From NCBI GenBank assembly GCA_963722815.1, contig CAVROM010000003.1, forward strand, positions 434,001 through 498,000: DNA of 64,000 nucleotides. The letters run 5' to 3'. A model generated the notes under the pieces. It searched no databases, was not told the origin of the DNA, and saw nothing but the letters and a program-made list of their open reading frames with translations. The position numbers and the translations under genes are program-made. Shown here piece after piece: positions 8,626 through 15,867 of this stretch; the stretch's first letter is position 1; every line of letters starts with the position of its first letter. This DNA is from DASQFQ01 sp963722815 (GTDB lineage: Bacteria > Actinomycetota > Thermoleophilia > Solirubrobacterales > Solirubrobacteraceae).

Positions 8626-9015
8626 ATGGTGAGTATCCAGCCAGAGCTGTGGCTCGAGCACGCGAGCGAAGCCGTCGCCTTCTATGAGGCCGCCTTCGGG
8701 GCGAAGGTCCTCCATAGGGTCGGCGAGGGGGAGGACATCGTCGCCCAGCTCGCCATTGGCGATGCGGCGTTCTGGGTGGCCTCAGCATCGTCAGCGAGGA
8801 AGCGGTTCAGCCCGCGCACGATCGACGGGGCGACAAGCCGAACGCTGCTCGTCGTTGACGACCCTTACGCCGCTATGGCACAGGCCGTGTCCGCGGGGGC
8901 ACTCGAGCTCGCATCGGTGGCAGACGAACATGGCTGGCGCCTCGGCCGAATCAGGGATCCATTCGGGCACGAATGGGAGATCGGGGTGCCGCTCGGCGAC
9001 TGGCCGCCGTGCTGA
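8626..9015 (+). CDS. VOC family protein (PhnB/glyoxalase-like)
   Basis: A 129-residue PhnB-like VOC protein. It shows 'PELWLEHASEAVAFYEAAFGAKVLHRVGEGEDIVAQ'-type opening (strand, helix, strand) and a closing 'RIRDPFGHEWEIGVPL' with the conserved Glu. An in-frame extension to 8329 only reads the inverted repeat. ATG 8626 is preferred because 'caggaa' lies just upstream and the fold begins there. It is the first gene inside the island. Function is not predictable beyond the fold. Confidence 0.8.
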   Translation: MVSIQPELWLEHASEAVAFYEAAFGAKVLHRVGEGEDIVAQLAIGDAAFWVASASSARKRFSPRTIDGATSRTLLVVDDPYAAMAQAVSAGALELASVADEHGWRLGRIRDPFGHEWEIGVPLGDWPPC

Positions 9016-9096
9016 GTCGGACACCATCGCCGCTGCCGCTCTTGAGGCACAAGGAGCAGCGAGGCCGAGCTCAAGCTGACCTGGTGCGCTTCGAGT

Positions 9097-9600
9097 TCAT
9101 CGCAGCGGGCGCGACATCAAGAGCGCGATCGACGAGGGGTCCGACTCCAGCGGCTCCGACTCGCCGGTTTCCGCGAACCCGAGCGCGCGGTACAGCGCCG
9201 TGGCGGGCCGCGATGCTTCGTGTTGGGCGAGCGCAAGTCTGAGCCGCTCGGCGCCGGCATCCCTCGCCCAGTCGGCTACCGCACGCAGCAGTTCGCGGCC
9301 CACGCCGCGTTGCCGTGCGCTCGGCGCGACCCACATCCCCCAGAGCATGGCGTCGGCGTTTGAGTCTTGCGGAACGAATCCGCCCGCCATCCCGACGCCG
9401 CGGCCGGCGCCGAGGGCCACGAAGATCGCGCCGGTCGTCGCGGTCTCGCTTTCCGCGACCCGAGCCGCCCAGAAGCCGGCGCCGAGCGCGGCCTCACGCG
9501 CGTACGATGACGAGAACGCATAAGGAGCCTCGTCCAGCGCCCGCAGTCGGACATCGCGAAGGAGCGCGGCGTCACCGCTGCCCAAGCGCCTGATCTCCAC
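9097..9600 (-). CDS. GNAT family N-acetyltransferase
   Basis: About 167 residues from a GTG at 9600, where the fold begins ('VEIRRLGSGDAALLRDVRLRAL'-type first strand and helix). The acetyl-CoA loop is 'APSARQRGVGRELL', matching the Q/R-x-x-G-x-G/A pattern. The last motif, 'ASRPATALYRALGF', is also typical. It transfers an acetyl group from acetyl-CoA to an unidentified amine. The open frame extends further upstream, but those residues are Arg/Ser-rich and not domain-like. Confidence 0.85.
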   Translation of the reverse strand: MEIRRLGSGDAALLRDVRLRALDEAPYAFSSSYAREAALGAGFWAARVAESETATTGAIFVALGAGRGVGMAGGFVPQDSNADAMLWGMWVAPSARQRGVGRELLRAVADWARDAGAERLRLALAQHEASRPATALYRALGFAETGESEPLESDPSSIALLMSRPLR

Positions 9601-9688
9601 TTCGTCAGCGTAGGTTCGCGTTCCGCACAGGACAAGCCCAGGCTGCTGGTCGTGGCCCGTGCGCCGCGCCGCTTGCGAGGATCCGAGG

Positions 9689-10618
9689 GTGGACCAGCAG
9701 CGGCAGTTGGAGCGAGTGGCGCGCTCTCTCGGCGTCGAGCGTGGCGTATTCGCGAGTCTCGCTGAGGTGCAGTCCGCCGATCTGCGGGCGGTGCTGCTGG
9801 ACATGTCCGCCCGGCGTGCGTCGACCCGGCGACCGGCGGACGTGCTCCAGCAGTACGAGCGCGATCGGACGCTGCGACCCTCTCCGCTTCAGCCTGCGGT
9901 CCTGCGCGCCTTCGAGGCACGCGCAATGGCCGCCTTGCCCTCTGGCTTCGATGAGCTCACGCTAGGGCCTCACGCCCCGCTCGGCACTTCGTCTGTGCTC
10001 GCCGGGTTCTCGCAGGATCGCGTGCTGACGACCGCTGCCGACAGCGAGGTCGTGAGCGACAGCACCACTGTGCTCGCGTTGAAGTGCGCGTTGCGACGAC
10101 GGGCGCCAGACTCACGTCGCACGGGCGACACGCGTCTCGCGGCGGCTCATCGTCTGTTGCGGCCGCGAGAGGCGAGCCATTTCGCGCTGATCGGGCTTTG
10201 CACCGCCGGCCGTGACCGCGGCGATTTTTCGATGCAGCTCGACGCTCTTCGTGAGCATCTCGAGTGGCATCTGCGGATCATCTCGCGCGAGGTGCCATCG
10301 CTCGAGCTCGACGTGCGCATCACGGATCTCTCCGGCGGGCGACATCGAGCAGTCCTCGATGAGCAGTTGCTTTCGCCCATCAACGCAGCATGGCACCTCC
10401 TGCGCATCGGTTTCGATGACGATCGCCAGGCAGGACGCGCCTACTACACGGATGTCTGCTTCGGCGTCGACGCCGTCCACAGCGATGGCTCGCGGTCGAA
10501 CATCAGCGACGGGGGACTCGTGGACTGGACGGCGCGGCTTCTAGCCGACACGAAAGAGCGTTTGCTCATCAGCGGGCTGGGAAGCGACCGCGTCCTCCAC
10601 CTGGGAGACGAGCGCTAG
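9689..10618 (+). CDS. Hypothetical protein, family not recognised
   Basis: About 309 residues from GTG 9689, which has 'gcgagg' eight bases upstream; an earlier GTG at 9659 is possible. It appears soluble, with no signal peptide or membrane segment. Its most striking stretch is 'TLGPHAPLGTSSVLAGFSQD' followed by 'VVSDSTTVLALKCALRRR'. A second block, 'RAYYTDVCFGVDA' and 'DGGLVDWTARLL', closes the protein. The central motifs faintly recall nucleotide- or tRNA-synthetase-like folds, but the likeness is too weak to name a family. Codon use is less GC-biased than in neighbouring chromosomal genes, which fits acquisition with the island. Confidence 0.65.
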   Translation: MDQQRQLERVARSLGVERGVFASLAEVQSADLRAVLLDMSARRASTRRPADVLQQYERDRTLRPSPLQPAVLRAFEARAMAALPSGFDELTLGPHAPLGTSSVLAGFSQDRVLTTAADSEVVSDSTTVLALKCALRRRAPDSRRTGDTRLAAAHRLLRPREASHFALIGLCTAGRDRGDFSMQLDALREHLEWHLRIISREVPSLELDVRITDLSGGRHRAVLDEQLLSPINAAWHLLRIGFDDDRQAGRAYYTDVCFGVDAVHSDGSRSNISDGGLVDWTARLLADTKERLLISGLGSDRVLHLGDER

Positions 10619-10681
10619 CCACATCCGTCGCGAGATAGGCCCGCGACTCGCTCTCGCTTTCAGGCTTGCTGTTGTGATCCG

Positions 10682-10808
10682 CGGTGTCGGTGATGTCCGA
10701 TGCCGTGGGGATGGTCCCGGGCCGGCGGCGAGCTGACTCTCTGTTTCAGGCTGTCGGCCGGTCGGCCTGACTTCCTTTCGCAATGTCGCTCGTCGCCGGT
10801 TTCCGGGA
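10682..10808 (+). ncRNA. Candidate IS110 bridge RNA region
   Basis: The 290-base gap 10619-10908 just upstream of the IS110 transposase is rich in nested pairing. A 9 bp hairpin (with two G-U pairs) lies at 10682-10705. A long stem pairs 10715-10720 with 10803-10808 and 10722-10733 with 10788-10799. It encloses a ~54-base loop that holds an inner hairpin (10746-10751 with 10765-10770). IS110-group elements encode a bridge RNA in this upstream left end, with a 5' stem-loop and large internal guide loops. The pairing was found by eye; the RNA assignment is inference from family and position. Confidence 0.45.
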
Positions 10809-10908
10809 TGGCTCGGCGTGACTTGATAGGAGCGTGGCAGCGCCCTCGAGCAAGCCATGTCCGCCGGGCGGTCCAACTGTCGGTCGATGAAACAGGAGGA
10901 CGGGGCGG

Positions 10909-11826
10909 ATGATCGTGCTCGGGGCGGACATGCACAAGCAGACCCACACCGTCGCCGCGGTCGCGGCGGGCACGGGCGAGCTGGGCGGCGAGAAGACGGT
11001 GCAGGTCGGCGATGACGGGTTTCTCGCGCTGTTGGGCTGGGCCCGGTCGCTGGGCGAGGAGCGGGTCTGGGCGCTGGAGGACTGCCGGCACGTGTCGGGC
11101 TCGTTGGAGCGGTTCTTGATGGCCAGCGGCGAGCGCGTGGTCCGGGTCGCGACCAGGCTGATGAACGACGCACGCCGCGCCGGCCGCGAGCGCGGCAAGT
11201 CAGACCGCATCGACGCGCTGGCGGTCGCGCGCGCCGCGTTGCGCGAGGGCATCGAGGCGTTGCCCTCAGCGCAGCTGGCCGGGGTCGAGCTCGAGATCCG
11301 GCTGCTGGTCGATCACCGCGAGCGGCTGATCCGCAGCCGCGTCGCGCTCAACAACGACCTGCTCTGGCACCTGCACGACCTCTGGCCCGAGCTCAAGCTG
11401 CCCGGCAGCGCATTGTTCTCAAAGAAGTGGTCGACCCGGATCGCGCGGCGCCTGGCGCGCGCCGAACAGACCGCACGGGTTCGGATCGCGCGCGACGAGC
11501 TGCGGCGGCTGCGCAGGCTGACCGTCGCCGCCAACGAGCTCGAGGCCGAGATCTCAGAGCTCGTCGACCAGGCCGCGCCGCAGCTGCTCACCGAGCCCGG
11601 CTTCGGGCCCCTCACGACCGGGAAGCTGCTCGGCGAGATCGCCGGCGCCGGCCGCTTTTCAACTGAAGCAAAGCTCGCCCGCGCCGCCGGCGTCGCCCCG
11701 ATCCCCGTCAGCTCCGGAAAGACCAACCGCCACCGCCTGGACCGCGGCGGCAACCGCCAACTCAACACCGCCATTCACCGCATCGCGCTCACCCGCGCCC
11801 GCTGCCACCCCGAGACCCAGGACTAG
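10909..11826 (+). CDS. IS110 family transposase, C-terminally truncated
   Basis: A DEDD/serine recombinase of the IS110 family, 305 residues. The N-terminal RuvC-like domain shows 'VLGADMHKQTHTVAA' (first Asp at residue 6), 'VWALEDCRHVSG' and 'KSDRIDALAVARAAL'. The C-terminal Tnp20 domain shows 'ELVDQAAPQLL', 'TEPGFGPLTTGKLLGEI' and 'AGVAPIPVSSGK', with the catalytic Ser at 268 or 269, then 'RGGNRQLNTAIHRIALTRARCHPET'. Relatives usually continue several dozen residues past this point. Here a TAG follows directly, so the copy is probably 3'-truncated and may be inactive. A good ribosome site (gaggacggg) precedes the ATG. Confidence 0.9.
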   Translation: MIVLGADMHKQTHTVAAVAAGTGELGGEKTVQVGDDGFLALLGWARSLGEERVWALEDCRHVSGSLERFLMASGERVVRVATRLMNDARRAGRERGKSDRIDALAVARAALREGIEALPSAQLAGVELEIRLLVDHRERLIRSRVALNNDLLWHLHDLWPELKLPGSALFSKKWSTRIARRLARAEQTARVRIARDELRRLRRLTVAANELEAEISELVDQAAPQLLTEPGFGPLTTGKLLGEIAGAGRFSTEAKLARAAGVAPIPVSSGKTNRHRLDRGGNRQLNTAIHRIALTRARCHPETQD

Positions 11827-12017
11827 CTCGCTCACAGGTTCACGACAGCCTTGCCGGGCTCCATGCTTCAGAGACGACGGCTATCGCTCTGGCTCGCACG
11901 AGCACACTTGTGCGAGGCGCTGCAGCGCGCCCTCGCGCTGCTGCTTTCGTCCATAGCAGCAGCGAGGCAGTGGGCGGGTGAGGGCGCTCACGAGGGCTGG
12001 CTGTCAAGCTCGCGGGC
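11827..12017. other. Intergenic stretch after IS110
   Basis: No gene is seen in these ~190 bases between the truncated transposase and the DUF1254 gene. They presumably hold the damaged right end of the IS110 copy and the promoter of the next gene. IS110 ends lack inverted repeats, so the boundary cannot be placed by eye. Confidence 0.5.
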
Positions 12018-13369
12018 ATGACGGCAGAGGCAGACAGCTCGCGGACACGCACCGACGATCTCGCGGGACTGGCCGCCGAGGCGTTCTTCTACGGCTTCCC
12101 GCTGGTCTTCGACCTGCAGGAGGTCGATCGGTTCACGCGCACGGGCATGGGCGCGCTCGCGCCTGCTCCGTTGAACGTGTTCTCGCACGCTACGGCTCTC
12201 GCTGGACCGAATGACACCTTCGTTTCGATCAACAACGACACGGTCTACTCGATCGCCAATGTCGACACGAGCGGCGGGCCGGTGCGCCTTGAGGTGCCTG
12301 ACGCCAGCGGCCGCTACTACGTCATGCAATTCGTCGATGCCTGGACGAACAACTTCGCCTACGTCGGCCGGCGCGCTACGGGGACCGCAGCCGCGTCGTA
12401 TCTCTTGGTCCCGCCGGCCTGGGAGGGCGTAGAACCCGACGACGCGAAGATCATCCGCTGCCCGACCGCGCTCGTGAGCATCGTCGGGCGCTGGGCGTCA
12501 ACGGCGAGGATGACCTGCCAACGGTGCGCGGGCTCCAGCAGGGCCTGAAGCTGATCCCGAGCGGCGATGGAGCCGGGCTCCCCACGCCGGACCCGAACGT
12601 GCCGGATGAAGTCGAGTTCTTCGAGCGCCTGCGGGTGTGGGCGCGGGCCTTCCCGCCTGCGCCTCGTGATCGCGACTACCAGCAGCGCTTCGGGCCCCTC
12701 GGGCTCCTCACGCAGCGGTCGCCTTACACGGATGCGGCGTCCGACCTCGTGGCTGCACTGAAAGCGGGGCTCGCCGTAGGACGTGAGCGCATGGAACAGG
12801 AGCTCAAGAGCGGTTCGAGCCCGCAGCAGAACGGCTGGAACCTGACCTATCACATCTTCGACTACAACCTCGACTTCTTCGAGGTGGGCGCGCTCGACGA
12901 GGACCAGTGGAAGCTCCCCGATGACCCGAGCCGTTACCTCGTCCGTGCCCTGTCGGCCCGCGCGGGTCTTTGGGGCAATCACGCGTACGAGGCCGCCTAC
13001 GCGATGGTCAATGTCGACGGCAACGACGAGCCGCTGGATGGCGCGCACCGCTACGAGCTGCGCTTCAGCACTACGCCGCCCGTTGGCGCGTTCTGGTCGG
13101 TGACGATGTACGACACGCCCGACTTCTTTCTCGTCGAGAACCAGATCGAGCGCTATTCGATTGGCGACCGCACGCCGGGACTGCAATACGCCGACGACGG
13201 GTCGCTCACCATCGTCATCCAACGCGACCAGCCATCCGAGCCCGTCCGCCGCGCGAACTGGCTGCCTGCGCCCTCGGGCACCTTCCGCCCGATCCTGCGC
13301 ATGTACGAGCCCGAGAGCGCAGTCTTCGACGGCCGCTACGAGCTGCCAGCCATCACCCGCCTGGATTGA
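12018..13369 (+). CDS. DUF1254/DUF1214 domain protein (one frameshift)
   Basis: The first frame (12018 to ~12490) gives the DUF1254 domain: 'AEAFFYGFPLVFDLQEVDRF', 'PNDTFVSINNDTVYSIANVD' and 'YYVMQFVDAWTNNFAYVGRRATG'. The second frame (from ~12500) resumes with 'GEDDLPTVRGLQQGLKL' and ends with the DUF1214 domain ('YELRFSTTPPVGAFWSVTMYD', 'RANWLPAPSGTFRPILRMYEP'). Joining them by a one-base change near 12490 gives ~450 residues, the usual length. Function of the family is not established; homologues are often secreted or envelope proteins, but no signal peptide is clear here. Confidence 0.82.
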
Positions 13370-13497
13370 GCTCACAGGACTATCCAGACCGCACGCCTCC
13401 GCCTAACGCGGGCAGCGGCGCCTGCTGGCGCGACTGCTGGATTCCATGCAAAGGAGCAGCGCGGCCGTGGAGAGGGTCGAGTGCCCCTTCGGCGTGA
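13370..13497. other. Intergenic stretch before the IS1182-like element
   Basis: These 128 bases follow the DUF1254 stop and end at the left inverted repeat of the IS. They contain no supported gene. No target-site duplication of the IS was recognised when the bases flanking 13498 and 15039 were compared. Confidence 0.4.
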
Positions 13498-15039
13498 GGC
13501 TGTCGCGTAAGTCGGGTGCCGTCCGGCGGGTTTAAATAAGACGATCCGGGGCATGGCTCAGCGCTTTGTCGCGTGTGATCGCGAGCAGTCGTTTCTGATG
13601 CCGCCCGACGTCCGCGAGTGGCTGCCGGAGAATCACCTGGCGTGGTTTGTGATCAGTGCGGTTGAGGAGATGGACCTCGACGCGTTCTACGCCGCTCATC
13701 GTCTCGATGGGCGAGCGCGGCCGGCCTATGACCCGGCGATGATGGTGGCGCTGTTGCTCTACGCCTATGCGCGCGGGATCCGGTCGTCGCGGGTGATCGA
13801 GCGCGCGTGCTCGGAGGACGTCGCGTTTCGGGCGATCGCGGCGCAGCAGCGTCCCGATCACGCAACGATCGCCCGGTTCGTCGAACGCCACCAGCAGGCG
13901 CTGGCGGGCGTGTTCGGGGAGGTGCTCAGGCTCTGCGGCCGCAGCGGGCTGGCCAAGGTGGGTGTGATCGCGGTCGACGGGACGAAGGTGCAGGCCAACG
14001 CCAGCCGCAACGCGAACCTCGATTACGAGCAGCTCGCGCGCGAGATCGTCGAGGAGGCGATCGCGACCGACGCGGCCGAGGACGAGCTCTACGGGAACGC
14101 GCGCGGCGACGAGCTGCCGCCGGAGTTCTCGACGACCGCGGGTCGGCGCGGCTGGTTGCGCGAGGCCAAGAAGCGACTGGAGGCCGAGCGCTCGGCGGAT
14201 CCGCAGCCGGTCCCGCGGGAGCCGCCCGAAGCGCGTCAAGCAGGCCAAGCGCCGCCTCGATGAGGAGCTCTGGACGGAGGTCCGCGCCAACGCCGCCTAC
14301 GAGGCCTGGCGGGCGCGCGGCGTCGCCGCGGATGGATCGCGACGCATGGCGCCCGGCACGATCAAGCCCTACACGCCGCCGCCTGTCCCGGAGGGCCGGA
14401 TCAATCTCACCGACCCCGACTCCAAGGTCGTCAAGGCGCTGCGCGGATGGATCCAGGGCTACAACGCCCAAGCCGTCACCAACGAGCACCAGATCGTCCT
14501 GGCCGCTGAGATCGAGACCGTCGGCGGCGACTTCGGACACCTCGAGCCGATGCTCGACGCCGCCCAACACGAACTCCGTGCGGCCGGCGTCACCGAAGCG
14601 CCCGGGGTGCTGCTCGCCGACGCCGGCTACTGGCACGGCGAACAGATGCAGCGCATCACCGACCAAGGGATCGAGGTGCTCATCCCGCCCGACACCAGCC
14701 GCAAGCGGACCACGCGACGCAACTGGGACGGCGGCCGCTACGACGAGATGCGCGAGCTGCTGGCCACGGAGCGCGGCGGCGAGCTCTACCGCAAACGCCA
14801 ACCGATGATCGAGCCCGTGTTCGCGCAGATGAAGTTCAACCGCGGCCTCGACAGATTCAAACGCCGCGGCCGCGGCGCGCGTCCGCACCGAATGGCGGCT
14901 GATCACCGCCACCCACAACCTCCTCAAGCTCCACCGCCACGCCACCGCGACCGCCTGAGGCTTCGGCGGTCCGCGCGCCCCGGCATCGCCGCGCCGCCAA
15001 TGGCACTCCGGGCCACGCTCAGGGACTTACGCGACAGCC
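13498..15039 (+). mobile_element. IS1182-like insertion sequence with 16 bp perfect ends
   Basis: The left end 13498-13513 reads ggctgtcgcgtaagtc and the right end 15024-15039 is its exact reverse complement, framing 1542 bp that contain one transposase gene. The right end directly abuts the inner edge of the island's right inverted repeat (15042). Size, end structure and transposase type fit the IS1182 family. Confidence 0.85.
13553..14958 (+). pseudogene. IS1182-like DDE transposase, two frameshifts
   Basis: The first frame (13553 to ~14225) has the DUF772 N-terminus ('LMPPDVREWLPENHLAWFV', 'YDPAMMVALLLYAYARGIRSSR') and the first catalytic Asp in 'VGVIAVDGTKVQANAS'. The second frame (to ~14870) carries 'NAQAVTNEHQIVLAAEI', 'LLADAGYWHGEQM' (second Asp) and 'YRKRQPMIEPVFAQMKFNRGL' with the final Glu. 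The third frame gives the normal C-terminus 'EWRLITATHNLLKLHRH' and stops at 14958. With two shifts it would not be active as read, although the domain content is complete. Confidence 0.85.
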
Positions 15040-15041
15040 AA

Positions 15042-15270
15042 GCCTGAAAGCAGCAGGGCTGAAAGCCACGCTGATCCCTGAGTCGTAAACGCTCCTCCGG
15101 TCGGTGGCAGGAAAGGGCGCTTCGGGCCGGCGAGCTTTGTTCGGCCCCTACACCCCGGCGTGAAACGCGACGGCCTGGAGAAAAAGTCGACGGCGGGTTC
15201 CATTTCCGGACAGGACCCGCCGGCCGCGCGGCCGATCCCTGGCCGAGCCAACACCGCGGCTCGCGCCTAG
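15042..15270 (-). repeat. Right ~229 bp inverted repeat of the island
   Basis: Reverse-complement partner of 8310-8536. It ends at 15270 with cgcgcctag, immediately followed by the 18 bp direct repeat. No gene is supported in it. Together with the end of the IS it forms the non-coding stretch 14959-15266. Confidence 0.8.
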
Positions 15271-15509
15271 GGCGCGGTCGTAGCCGGCAGCCGCGCGTCG
15301 AGCTCGCGCCGGAGCTCGCGCTCGAGGTTGCGCTGGAGCCGGCGGACGTCGCCGTCGAAGTCGCGCTGGACGGTCGTGACCTGCGTGTCTAGCTCCGAGT
15401 CGAGCTCGTCGCCGAACTGGATGAGCATGTAATAGACGCCGCCGAGGATCACGGCGGCGAACACGATCAGCATCACCGCCACGCCGGCGAGGACCCGCGA
15501 GGTCGACAC
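15267..15509 (-). CDS. Small single-pass membrane protein
   Basis: An 80-residue protein with one N-terminal transmembrane helix ('VLAGVAVMLIVFAAVILGGVYYMLI') and a charged, probably coiled C-terminal segment rich in Asp, Arg and Leu ('DGDVRRLQRNLERELRRELDARL'). No family recognised. The final residues ATTAP come from the 18 bp repeat at the island junction. The same residues and a stop can be read at the left junction, consistent with insertion at its very 3' end. Confidence 0.6.
   Translation of the reverse strand: MSTSRVLAGVAVMLIVFAAVILGGVYYMLIQFGDELDSELDTQVTTVQRDFDGDVRRLQRNLERELRRELDARLPATTAP
15271..15288. repeat. 18 bp direct repeat, right flank of island
   Basis: Exact copy of 8281-8298 in the same orientation. 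It forms the 3' end of the 80-residue protein gene on the minus strand. Its stop codon is now supplied by the junction with the inverted repeat (ccc tag). Confidence 0.75.
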
Positions 15510-15607
15510 GCGCCGCAGGCTAGAGATGGCACCGGATCGCTCCGGAATTTCCCGGACAGGCCGGCGTCCTCAGGGGCATTGTCGTCCTCCCACGGAAGGA
15601 ACCCGCC

Positions 15608-15832
15608 ATGCATCGCCGCAAGCTGTTCGCAGTCGCCGTCTCAGTCGCCGCGCTCGCCACGACAGCCGCGCCCGCAGGTGCCGCTCCGGTCCGCCCCGAG
15701 CCGCAGGCCGACCACATCATCGCCGTCCTCATCGGGCAGGTTCAGACGGCGCCGGCGGCGGGTTCCTTCAAACAGCTCCCCGGGCTCGACTCGGAGACCG
15801 AGGGGTTCATGGACTACACCGACGACGTCTAG
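15608..15832 (+). CDS. Small secreted protein
   Basis: A 74-residue protein starting at ATG 15608, with a strong ribosome site (ggaagga) ten bases upstream. A classic Sec signal peptide occupies residues 1-25 (RRK, hydrophobic core, 'APAGAA' cleavage site). The mature part is ~49 residues with no recognised domain and no cysteines. Its function is unknown. It is convergent with the GT39-like gene, whose stop is 35 bases away. Confidence 0.6.
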   Translation: MHRRKLFAVAVSVAALATTAAPAGAAPVRPEPQADHIIAVLIGQVQTAPAAGSFKQLPGLDSETEGFMDYTDDV

Positions 15833-15867
15833 GCCGACCGACGACGATCGCCACGCGCTCGGTAGCT

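Larger units (their letters stand above)
8299..15270. mobile_element. Putative 7 kb inserted island with long inverted terminal repeats
   Basis: The block between the two 18 bp direct repeats is bounded by ~228 bp imperfect inverted repeats. It contains accessory genes (VOC, GNAT, an unrecognised protein, DUF1254) plus one IS110 and one IS1182-like element, and its codon use looks less GC-biased than the flanks. Eleven bases (8299-8309) lie between the left direct repeat and the left inverted repeat; on the right they abut. No dedicated integrase is visible, so it could be a decayed composite element. It was inferred from the repeats rather than from a known family. Confidence 0.55.
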
